The notes beneath the pieces were generated by a model. It saw only the letters and a list, made by a program, of their open reading frames with translations, did not search any database and was not told the origin of the DNA. Below, piece by piece: positions 8,221-15,749 of a stretch of DNA of 32,929 nucleotides. A program made the translations under genes and the position numbers. Source of the DNA: a virus. Position 1 is the first letter of the stretch; the number at the start of each line of letters is the position of its first letter. The DNA is taken from IMG/VR virus record IMGVR_UViG_3300020439_000040, positions 1 to 32,929 of that record, one strand, 5' to 3'.

Positions 8221-9033
8221 TTATACTATCTCTCCTCCGCCTGAACCTGTTCCTGAAGTACAGTCATAAGTTCCTTGCTCAACAACTTTGCCGCTGCCAT
8301 CTATCCTCCAATAAGCATATGGATTTTGTGTTGGATCAGCAACATATGGGATTAAAGATACGATATAATATAGATTTTCGCCATCAATAGGCTGTCCATT
8401 TCGACAAACGTATTTACCTGCAGCTGATGCTAAAGTGCCGCCTGAAAATAAATACACGCTGTTTACAGAAACTGAACTGCCACAAAAATCTGATTTAGCT
8501 AATTGTCCTGAAGACAAAAAGACATCTACATTATTTCCTGTACAAGGCATGTTTGGTGCAGCAACACAACTGTTTACAGTTATTATTTTACCATTACTAG
8601 TTCTGAAAACTTTTGTAGTTCCATTTACCTTATAATAACCATCAGCAATAGTAGTAGTTCCACAATCCGTCCATACTGTTGTTCCGATATTAGGGAATAA
8701 TGCTGCTGTAGAATCATGCCTTATTGTTTGTGTAAGATTTGTGTCCGCACAAGCTGTATTTGTATCTGCTTGTGTTGTTGCAGAAACATTTATTTGCTCA
8801 TAAAAACATTGTGTTGGTGTAGGATTTTGTGGTGCTACAGGTGTTGGAGGTGTAGGGGCTACAGGTGATGGCGTAGGGACTACAGCAGATCCATTAACAA
8901 AACAAGTGTCTGAATCTAGAAATGGTGGAATATAATTAGCGTCTCCAGCCGCATTTCTTTTGACTGTTTTTGTAGCTTTTCCATCTACATACATCCTTAA
9001 TTGTGTTACAACTACTTCTCCTGTGTTTGCCAT
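8221..9033 (-). CDS. Proline-rich display/adhesin protein (paralogue of 3744-4907)
   Basis: A 270-residue protein. Residues 1-45 carry the anchor-like module also present in the 387-residue protein (TGEVVVTQLRMYVDGKATKTV, then ANYIPPFLDSDTC). It is followed by a Pro/Thr linker (VPTPSPVAPTPPTPVAPQ). Residues about 75-165 form a small beta domain with paired cysteines (NTACADTN, TVWTDCGTTTIADGYYKVNG, VNSC). From memory, this domain type recurs in Bacteroidota phage fibres and surface proteins. The C-terminal part (YLFSGGTLASAAGKYVCRNG to YDCTSGTGSGGGEIV) adds another cysteine-containing beta unit and a Gly-rich end. It probably decorates the tail nozzle or capsid. It lies directly between the nozzle gene and the hydroxylase gene. 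Confidence 0.6.
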   Translation of the reverse strand: MANTGEVVVTQLRMYVDGKATKTVKRNAAGDANYIPPFLDSDTCFVNGSAVVPTPSPVAPTPPTPVAPQNPTPTQCFYEQINVSATTQADTNTACADTNLTQTIRHDSTAALFPNIGTTVWTDCGTTTIADGYYKVNGTTKVFRTSNGKIITVNSCVAAPNMPCTGNNVDVFLSSGQLAKSDFCGSSVSVNSVYLFSGGTLASAAGKYVCRNGQPIDGENLYYIVSLIPYVADPTQNPYAYWRIDGSGKVVEQGTYDCTSGTGSGGGEIV

Positions 9034-9037
9034 ATTG

Positions 9038-9045
9038 CAAATTTA
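9038..9045 (-). promoter_or_regulatory. Candidate -7 promoter box (TAAATTTG), start-proximal
   Basis: The minus strand reads TAAATTTG, a full TAnnTTTG match, only four bases before the ATG of the 270-residue gene. If used, transcription would begin at or next to the ATG and give a leaderless or near-leaderless message for the display protein and the three enzyme genes after it. No clear -33 TTTG is seen. Confidence 0.35.
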
Positions 9046-9053
9046 ATTATTTA

Positions 9054-12000
9054 TCACGTACAAGTTCCATTGTTAGTTAAAGTCAAATTACTTCCTATAG
9101 AAGATATTCCAGCTGCTCCAGCATTGATACACCTATCAAAACTATCTCCATAAGGAATAGTGTTTGTTGTATAAGATGTAGTGCCACAAGGTTGATATGT
9201 TATTGAATTACTTCCATAACCTCCATTATTTGAAATCTCATAATTTATACATAATGGTGCTGTTGGTACTGGTACTGGTACTGGTACTGGTACTGGTACT
9301 GGCACTGGTACAGGAACTGGTGTTGGTGGAGGTGATCCAGCAGATATAGTTACAAAGAAATCTTCTGCTTCTTGACAACAACCTCCTGCGCCTCCTTGTC
9401 CAGAGGTATTGTTTGCTATAACTCTAAGTTGAGCTGTACCAGCTGCTAAAGCAGACCAACTTAACGTAGATCCTGAAATACTAGCGCTAATTAAGTTTGA
9501 TTGGAATACATGAACCCAACTAAATGAAACATTAGTTCCACTCATAGATATTGTTCCTGTTTGACCAACAGTAGTACTAAAGTCTGATATACTATTTATA
9601 TCTCCTGGACAATCAGTACAAGCTACTGGTACTGGTGTTGGTGGTGGTGAAACTGGAACTGGTACTGGCACTGGTGTAGGCGCAGAAACTCCTGATGCCG
9701 TGTCTGTACAAGTAGTAATTGTTGCGCCTGCATTTGCATATCCAGAAGGCACAGTAATATTCGCTGTATAAGTAGTTGATCCAGACTGATATGTTGCAGG
9801 ACTAACGCTATTTAAAGTTCCTACCGATACAGTAGCATCTGTTCCTATTGAAATTGTTGCTCCAGTTGTGCCATCTGCCAAATTAAATAAAGCAGTAGTA
9901 CATGTAAATGTTGGAGCTACTGGCACTGGAACAGGTATCGGCACTATGTCTTGCTTACAATAATATTTATCTGGCCTCCAATCTTTTGCTCCTTTTGAAC
10001 AGTAATAATCATCTTCTCTCCATTCTATAATAGGGTCTTTTATTGACAATATGTAGTTATTATTATGAGGATCGTAACCACCAATAAGCTTTTTATGATT
10101 TCTTGATCTTATGTTTTCTCTAAACCAATCCCTCATTCCATACCTAGATATTTCTTCTAGCCCATTACTACCAAGCCTCATTACAGTACCCCTTCTTTCA
10201 TCTGCAAAATAAATATCATTAAACCATTTTGCTAATGATGATGCTGAACTTGATATTCCGTATTCACCTAAAAATGCAACCTGTGATCCTAAAACCTTTT
10301 CTGACTGCACTACTTCTCCCCCACCATCCTGTGTTGCTAAAACTGATTTACCAAATAATATTTTAGATATTTTATTTTCTTGAAAAACAATCAAATCAGT
10401 GTCCCTTGACTCTATTTTCATTATTTTTCCAAACTGATCATCTATATCTCTATAGTTTATAAGTGATAAGTTAAATTCATTTAATGCATTGTAATTTGTA
10501 CTTTGATTATAAACACCACTATAGGTCAACGCCGCAACTCTTTTATTTTCTCTATATCCAGAATAATTTGTTAATGCTCTAGCATTTGTCAACATTTTGT
10601 TTCCTAGAAGGCTGTCTTTGTGCTTAAAACTTTCAACGCCATTACCCCAAGAAAAACAATTAAACCAATCTATAGTCACTAAAGCAGATTGCTCTTCGTC
10701 TTGTGATTGATCTGTATCTGATCCTTGATGAAAACCCTCTTTGTCTATGTTATATGTTTGACCTATTTCATAATAAATATTATCATTTAAAACTTCTGGC
10801 TTGGTTTCAAAAACTAATATAGATCCGTTTGTTTTTCTTGTAACAAAACTCCAAGAGCCTTCAGAAAAACATTGCCTTCCAAAATCACTGGTTTGTCTGA
10901 GCTCAGAATCAATAATCATATATAATGAATCATTTACATTGTTAGTTATTGTCAGACCAGTACTATACATTTCTCTATTTCCACTAATTGATGTTTTCGG
11001 CACACCTCTTCTCCATTTTATTTTTGCTTCTGCAATATCAAGAGTCATTTCATCTTTTATCACTTCATGCCAAAATTCTTCGATATTTGGATAATCTTTA
11101 CTTGCTGTGTAACTTGCATTATGAGTTAAAATACCTCCTCCAGCGCTACTTCCTTTATATTCTTGATAATATATTCTCAAGACCGATCCCACGCCAATAA
11201 GTTCGTTTTCAGGATACCCTCTATATATCATTTGAGTTCCAGAGTTTTCAGAAAAAGAAAAGCTTGTCCTACCATTCACAAACCATTTATCTCCAACTGT
11301 ATGCCCTGTGGTTGAGCTAAAATGAACTGATAAACCACCACTCAAAGCTTGTGCGCTAGTTGTCATAGTAACATTTTCAGTATACTGTGTTGTTCCTGTT
11401 GGATCATGAACTCTCCATTTAAAAGTATCGGCGCTTCCTGTAGTAGACTGAACTACCACTTCAAATCTCTGATCTTCTGTAACTCCTGATGGAGCTCCTG
11501 AAACAATTAAATCATTTTGACTCAAAGCTGCCGTTGCATAAAAATTAGGCCCTTCAAAATAATTTACAGTGTTATCATTGTCGATCCTATCTCTAGATTT
11601 ATTACCAGTATGGTCGTGATATTCCCAAAACAATTTATCAAAATTACTATCGTTTATAGAGAATTTTGTTGGCTTTAATTTTATATATGTCCCCTCTTCT
11701 TGTAATATTGCTATTGAATTTGTTGTATCTAAAAAGTTTCTTTCTTTTTGTGCAAACTCTACAATTTTTGTTTCAACATACCTGTCTAAAATCCCTGATG
11801 TATCTGATTTCACAACCAAAAAATCTCCTTCTTTAAATTTATCTACATCCGATTTTTCTACTTTAACAAAAACAAATTCTGAATCTACATGAAATATTAC
11901 TGGTGTAATTGTGTCATATGTAGTTTCAGTTTCTTTAACAAAAGCTCTATAATATTTTGCCCAATAAGGTGCAACATGATTTATTGTTAACTGAATAGTG

Positions 12001-13247
12001 TTTTTGTTTTGAGAATCCTCTGCTGGAACATGAACGTTATTTCCTTCGCAAGTTTGAACCGTTGACATTCTGCCATACTCATCTAAATAAACCAAACCTA
12101 CCTCGTAATTTCTATTACTTTTTATACTACGTTGAGCTACTCCTGTTTGTATTGGATATGAAACTTTGTTAACGGTAAAATCAAATTTTATTTTTTCATT
12201 TCCAAAATGATAAAGGTTATAGTTTTCTGTATAATTTCCATATACCAACCTATTCCCAATAACATCCATAGTTTCTGCTTTCAATGGAACATTATCATAT
12301 AATCTTGTTGATTCGTCTGAAGCTAAAACTGTGCTTACCTTTGGACTTGAAAATTTAAATGTATAGTCCTCATCATTACCAAGTTCAAGTAATTCTTTAT
12401 TAAACTTTTCTACAACATATAATGTTGTGGATTTTGACTCTCTATATACAAGCTCAATATCTGTGACTCTAGAATCTCCTGTTTTAAATGTAACCAAAAT
12501 CTCATTAAAAGCATTTTCCATTGATTCATTAGTAGCCTGCTCATAATCATAGAAAAACTCTTTTGCTAAAAATGAATAGTTGCTAAAAGGACTGAGAGCG
12601 CTATACTCTCCATCTAGATATTTGAATCTATAGCAAAATTGAATAAATTTATCTTTTATGTAATTCTCTTTTAAAGTTTGAGAATTGCTTAACCTAGCTA
12701 TTGGGCTATATATCGGTGGAGCTTTTATTACAGAAATGTCTTGTTCTATAAAATTATTAGCCCCATACGTTTTTGCTCTATCTATGTTTATTTTTCTTGG
12801 TGGATTCTTTCCGTCTGTCCAAACTAAAAACTTTCTTTCGTTTTCTGTATCAATAATTATTTTAGCGCTATGAATATATCTGTTCTTGTCAAATTTTAAA
12901 ACTCTATCATTACCTGTTCTAGTATCCTCTAATATTATAGACGCGCTTTCTTCTGTCCTACTATACTCGCATATATAGGAACAAGTATCTGTTGCAACAA
13001 ACCAATATATTTTGTGAGATGAATCGTCAGCTACAGACCCTATTGTCACAGGATTTCCTCCATGAAAAGATAGGGCGGTAGGATAAGCTAAAAAATTCCT
13101 TGGTGTATTTTTTACAACTCCTGTATCGCTATCAATAGCATTAGCTACGTTTATATTTTCGGCATGAATATATTCATCCTTTTTTAATAAACGCTCATCC
13201 GTATCTTTATTCATACGGCCAGAAAGGAAGATGTTTTTTATCTTCAT
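9054..13247 (-). CDS. Giant tail-nozzle ('muzzle'/stabilisation) protein with C-terminal adhesin-like domains
   Basis: A 1397-residue protein. The N-terminus (FLSGRMNKDTDERLLKKDEY) carries the SGRMNKDxDERL signature of large podoviral stabilisation/nozzle proteins, including crAss-like muzzle proteins, as I remember them. Residues 1 to about 1090 are the nozzle body, a beta-rich sequence ending in DPIIEW and two short repeats (DDYYCSKGAKDWRP, DKYYCKQD). The last 300 residues are an add-on: three small domains separated by Pro-Val linkers near residues 1106 (PIPVPVPVAP), 1196 (PTPVPVPVPVSPPPTPVPV) and 1317 (nine consecutive PV units). The middle domain is Ig-like (SISDFSTTVGQTGTISMSG) and the last is a Cys-bearing beta domain ending NNGTCT. 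The nozzle closes the tail; the add-on probably displays receptor-binding domains. Its start overlaps the ring gene stop by one base. Confidence 0.75.
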   Translation of the reverse strand: MKIKNIFLSGRMNKDTDERLLKKDEYIHAENINVANAIDSDTGVVKNTPRNFLAYPTALSFHGGNPVTIGSVADDSSHKIYWFVATDTCSYICEYSRTEESASIILEDTRTGNDRVLKFDKNRYIHSAKIIIDTENERKFLVWTDGKNPPRKINIDRAKTYGANNFIEQDISVIKAPPIYSPIARLSNSQTLKENYIKDKFIQFCYRFKYLDGEYSALSPFSNYSFLAKEFFYDYEQATNESMENAFNEILVTFKTGDSRVTDIELVYRESKSTTLYVVEKFNKELLELGNDEDYTFKFSSPKVSTVLASDESTRLYDNVPLKAETMDVIGNRLVYGNYTENYNLYHFGNEKIKFDFTVNKVSYPIQTGVAQRSIKSNRNYEVGLVYLDEYGRMSTVQTCEGNNVHVPAEDSQNKNTIQLTINHVAPYWAKYYRAFVKETETTYDTITPVIFHVDSEFVFVKVEKSDVDKFKEGDFLVVKSDTSGILDRYVETKIVEFAQKERNFLDTTNSIAILQEEGTYIKLKPTKFSINDSNFDKLFWEYHDHTGNKSRDRIDNDNTVNYFEGPNFYATAALSQNDLIVSGAPSGVTEDQRFEVVVQSTTGSADTFKWRVHDPTGTTQYTENVTMTTSAQALSGGLSVHFSSTTGHTVGDKWFVNGRTSFSFSENSGTQMIYRGYPENELIGVGSVLRIYYQEYKGSSAGGGILTHNASYTASKDYPNIEEFWHEVIKDEMTLDIAEAKIKWRRGVPKTSISGNREMYSTGLTITNNVNDSLYMIIDSELRQTSDFGRQCFSEGSWSFVTRKTNGSILVFETKPEVLNDNIYYEIGQTYNIDKEGFHQGSDTDQSQDEEQSALVTIDWFNCFSWGNGVESFKHKDSLLGNKMLTNARALTNYSGYRENKRVAALTYSGVYNQSTNYNALNEFNLSLINYRDIDDQFGKIMKIESRDTDLIVFQENKISKILFGKSVLATQDGGGEVVQSEKVLGSQVAFLGEYGISSSASSLAKWFNDIYFADERRGTVMRLGSNGLEEISRYGMRDWFRENIRSRNHKKLIGGYDPHNNNYILSIKDPIIEWREDDYYCSKGAKDWRPDKYYCKQDIVPIPVPVPVAPTFTCTTALFNLADGTTGATISIGTDATVSVGTLNSVSPATYQSGSTTYTANITVPSGYANAGATITTCTDTASGVSAPTPVPVPVPVSPPPTPVPVACTDCPGDINSISDFSTTVGQTGTISMSGTNVSFSWVHVFQSNLISASISGSTLSWSALAAGTAQLRVIANNTSGQGGAGGCCQEAEDFFVTISAGSPPPTPVPVPVPVPVPVPVPVPVPTAPLCINYEISNNGGYGSNSITYQPCGTTSYTTNTIPYGDSFDRCINAGAAGISSIGSNLTLTNNGTCT
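9265..9318 (-). repeat. Hexanucleotide tandem repeat encoding a (Pro-Val) linker
   Basis: Six perfect copies of the plus-strand unit GGTACT occupy 9265-9300, followed by three degenerate copies to 9318 (GGCACT, GGTACA, GGAACT). On the coding strand each unit reads as Pro-Val codons, giving nine PV pairs. Because the unit is six bases, gain or loss of copies changes linker length by two residues without shifting the frame. Shorter relatives of the array occur at about 9620-9675 and 9915-9945 in the same gene. Confidence 0.85.
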
Positions 13248-14101
13248 TATTTAATCCACTTATTCTTGCCTTTTAAACGCTGTACTAAATTATCCATATT
13301 AATGTTCATCAGCCTGATTTTAGCATTTTTTAATTTTGCTGATGCTGATTTTTGAGTTCTTCTAACAATATACTCTTGAACACCGAACTTAGTTTCTAAT
13401 ATAGAAGCTTGAAGATATGCATAAATATAATCCTCTGCAAGTTTGTTAATTTTAATTGTTGTGTCTGTCGATCCGAATAAACCATCTGAAATATATTCTA
13501 AAACAATAATATCTCCATCTTGTAGATCAGAACTAAATTTTATCACTCCTGATTTTTTATCTATCAAATACCTTCCATTTTTATTAGCAAGTCCTGTTTC
13601 CATACCATATCTACCACCTGAATGCTCATCTTCTAAAGAATCTATATCTTTTTGTTTTGTGGGATTTAGAGCCATTCTTGTTTCAGACAAACTTGTTCCT
13701 TGCTGTAATGCTCCATCGCTATCAAAAGTAAAGTCTGCATTATCATCCTGCAAAAATGCTTTTGGTAAAGCGTTGTGTGGATTTTCTGTCATAGGATACA
13801 ATCTTCCGAATTCATCTATAAAAGAAACTCTTACTAATTGTACAAAATCCTCTGGCATAATTATTTTTAAATTAGACCCTAACTCTATCTCCATTTGTAC
13901 AGTCTCTTTAAGAGCATTGTAATTTAACTCTTGTATAGCTCTTTTTGCATGGTGCACCACTTGATATCTAGGAATATCATTTATAATTTTTTCATCACCT
14001 ACATACATTAACATAAAATTGTTTATCACATCTGTAAGATTTACAAACTGATATTGTCCATGTTTAGTTGAATCTTGATAATACTGTTGAGAGGTAGCCA
14101 T
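13247..14101 (-). CDS. Head-tail connector/ring protein 2
   Basis: A 284-residue protein immediately before the nozzle gene (one-base overlap). It begins with a short helical region (VNLTDVINNFMLMYVGDEKII, then VVHHAKRAIQELNYNALK), followed by a beta-rich middle (ELGSNLKIIMPEDFVQLVRV; DKKSGVIKFSSDLQDGDIIVLEYISDGL). It ends in a basic helical tail (RRTQKSASAKLKNAKIRLMN). This layout of AI-QELNY helix, adhesion strands, VLEYISDGL and basic C-terminus matches ring/adaptor proteins of Bacteroidota podoviruses by memory. Position between another ring protein and the nozzle supports a role in building the stacked tail rings below the portal. No enzymatic motif is seen. Confidence 0.6.
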   Translation of the reverse strand: MATSQQYYQDSTKHGQYQFVNLTDVINNFMLMYVGDEKIINDIPRYQVVHHAKRAIQELNYNALKETVQMEIELGSNLKIIMPEDFVQLVRVSFIDEFGRLYPMTENPHNALPKAFLQDDNADFTFDSDGALQQGTSLSETRMALNPTKQKDIDSLEDEHSGGRYGMETGLANKNGRYLIDKKSGVIKFSSDLQDGDIIVLEYISDGLFGSTDTTIKINKLAEDYIYAYLQASILETKFGVQEYIVRRTQKSASAKLKNAKIRLMNINMDNLVQRLKGKNKWIK

Positions 14102-14105
14102 ATAT

Positions 14106-14816
14106 CTATGTTAAATTTTCTTTTTCAAATTCTTTTACATCTTGGTTTTCTGCTGTGTTAACCACATCTTCTGCCCTGATACTGACACCAGCATATCTTA
14201 ATATTTTTACAATTAATTGTGTCTCTTCTTCTGGATGTAATTCAAAATCTTGATGATCTGTTGCGCTAGCATTATAAATCGGATCGCCTGCAGCTGTTGT
14301 GAGATAAGTCCATTTTGGATCAACTGGAGTTCTATGGTAAACTAAACATAAATATTTTCCTGAAGCAAGATCAGGTGAAACTTCTAGTTCATTTCCAAAT
14401 CGAGTATATACTTTGTATTTATCAGATGGAGAAGCTAAATTAGCTTGTTTTAAATAATAAAACTCAGTTTTATTTACCTCTTCAGCTAAATCGTTATCAC
14501 ACAAAACACTATCTATCATATATAGATTTGTAGGCAAAGTGTATCTATTTGTAGTTCCGCTTACTATTGGTAATTGATCAACTTTCGTAGTAAAGATGTC
14601 AAGTTTATGTCTGATATCTTTGATTTCATCAAACGCCCCTTTTGACCCTCTTCTTTGGTTTTTTGCTACAACTGCTTTTCTGTGATTATCAAAATATTCT
14701 TGATATATTTCTAATTGCGCAGCTTTAGCGTAAAGGTTAAATTCGAGAGGCGATATGAAACCGCTGTTATCTTTATCTATAATTGATAGTACGGTATTTC
14801 TTACGCTATTAATCAT
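14106..14816 (-). CDS. Head-tail connector/ring protein 1 with a canonical EF-hand loop
   Basis: A 236-residue protein with the pattern helix, G[FY][IL]SPxEFN, then AQLEIYQEYF that is characteristic of ring/adaptor proteins in crAss-like and related podoviruses. The central region (LPIVSGTTNRYTLPTNLYMI; YRVYHRTPVDPKW-type strands) and the C-terminal helix (EEETQLIVKILRYAGVSI) fit a portal-proximal ring. Residues 14-25, DKDNSGFISPLE, are a complete 12-residue EF-hand calcium loop (Asp14, Asp16, Ser18, Phe20 backbone, Ser22, Glu25) between two predicted helices. It is the first gene after a terminator and has its own TAAATTTG box, so it likely heads the ring-nozzle transcript. Calcium binding is inferred from the motif only. 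Confidence 0.65.
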   Translation of the reverse strand: MINSVRNTVLSIIDKDNSGFISPLEFNLYAKAAQLEIYQEYFDNHRKAVVAKNQRRGSKGAFDEIKDIRHKLDIFTTKVDQLPIVSGTTNRYTLPTNLYMIDSVLCDNDLAEEVNKTEFYYLKQANLASPSDKYKVYTRFGNELEVSPDLASGKYLCLVYHRTPVDPKWTYLTTAAGDPIYNASATDHQDFELHPEEETQLIVKILRYAGVSIRAEDVVNTAENQDVKEFEKENLT

Positions 14817-14830
14817 TACTCAATTTTTAA

Positions 14831-14838
14831 CAAATTTA
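14831..14838 (-). promoter_or_regulatory. Candidate -7 promoter box (TAAATTTG) for the ring-nozzle transcript
   Basis: The minus strand reads TAAATTTG 14 bases before the ATG of the ring gene and immediately downstream of a strong terminator. Terminator then promoter is the expected order for a transcript boundary, which makes this the best supported of the boxes. The -33 region overlaps the terminator U-tract and shows no clear TTTG. Confidence 0.5.
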
Positions 14839-14840
14839 CG

Positions 14841-14869
14841 AAAAAAAGAAACCCCTCATGTGAGGGGCT
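14841..14869 (-). terminator. Rho-independent terminator after the 257-residue gene
   Basis: On the minus strand a perfect GC-rich stem (CCCCTC / GAGGGG, four-base loop) at 14852-14867 is followed by TTTCTTTTTTT. It lies between the end of the 257-residue gene and the start of the ring gene. Confidence 0.85.
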
Positions 14870-14889
14870 TTCAAAGAGGGAGAAAGTAT

Positions 14890-15663
14890 TTATAGCTTCT
14901 TAACTATAGCTTCCATCAAATCCATGCCCTCATCTGTCTTGAAATATGCCGATAATTCTCCTATAGGATTTTCGCCAAACTTCACAGTAAGAACAGTTTG
15001 TTGAGTCTTGTCGTTCCAAACAACAGTTCTATTATCATCTTTTATTGCTAACACTCCTGAATCTATAGAACGTATAGCTAGATTTCTTAGTTTTATATCT
15101 GGATCATTTGCATAATCAATAAACTCTTTTGGATTGTCTTTTGCAAACAAAAGCATATCTCTTTTTAATTCTGCTGATGTCATTTTATTTACATCAGATC
15201 TAAAAACTATTCTACCGATTGCTTCTAACTCTTCTATAGGCATATCTCTAGCCGCAAGTTGAGCATCCAAAGCATACTCTTCTGCTTCTAACTCTTCTTT
15301 AGCATCCCTGTTTGGATCCCATTCTTCATAAACTCTATCCTTGTCAGGATGCAAAAGGCTTAAAAACTTTTGTAGATTTACATTAGCTGCTGGTACAACA
15401 AGCTCTCCATTTTCAAATTCTATCGCTTGTGATATTACATACCCATCTTGCTCATCCATAAAAGGCGTAGTTGAATTTGATGCATATCGTAAAGGACGAT
15501 AATTTTCTCCATCAAAATACTGTAAAGGTTTATTAGGATGATGAGACGATCTAAGTAAATATGATATTGGGCTAGCGTTACCTTTTAAAATGTAACGTCT
15601 TTCTTTGACCACCCATGAGTCTTTTTTTTTCGCACTAGTTCGTGCTGTTTTCGTTGTAGGCAT
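14890..15663 (-). CDS. Conserved head-region protein of unknown function
   Basis: A 257-residue protein with a basic N-terminus (MPTTKTARTSAKKK). A beta segment follows (YFDGENYRPLRYASNSTTPFM... EFENGELVVP), then an acidic helical middle (KEELEAEEYALDAQLAARDM). The conserved-looking stretch is MTSAELKRDMLLFAKDNPKEF with DPDIKLRNLAIRSIDSGVL. I recall similar proteins beside the capsid gene in several marine phages but no assigned function. It is flanked by terminators on both sides, so it may be transcribed alone or by read-through of the capsid terminator. A DNA-associated or capsid-associated role is possible; the sequence does not settle it. Confidence 0.55.
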   Translation of the reverse strand: MPTTKTARTSAKKKDSWVVKERRYILKGNASPISYLLRSSHHPNKPLQYFDGENYRPLRYASNSTTPFMDEQDGYVISQAIEFENGELVVPAANVNLQKFLSLLHPDKDRVYEEWDPNRDAKEELEAEEYALDAQLAARDMPIEELEAIGRIVFRSDVNKMTSAELKRDMLLFAKDNPKEFIDYANDPDIKLRNLAIRSIDSGVLAIKDDNRTVVWNDKTQQTVLTVKFGENPIGELSAYFKTDEGMDLMEAIVKKL

Positions 15664-15675
15664 TTTATTTAAATT

Positions 15676-15740
15676 TTATTAGATTAAAAAAAAAGAGGGG
15701 GCGTTAGCAGGGCGTTTACATGCTTGGCAATACCCCCTCT
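15676..15740 (-). terminator. Rho-independent terminator after the major capsid gene
   Basis: On the minus strand AGAGGGGG (15733-15740) pairs perfectly with CCCCCTCT (15684-15691) and is followed by a run of nine T. The 41-base loop contains smaller inverted segments (AGCA/TGCT), so the element may be a branched hairpin rather than a simple one. It lies ten bases after the capsid stop. Confidence 0.85.
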
Positions 15741-15749
15741 TAATACAAA

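Noticed and set aside
9265-9318. Tandem repeat as a CRISPR array or origin iteron
   Set aside because: The units are six bases with no spacers, and they are fully inside a reading frame as Pro-Val codons.
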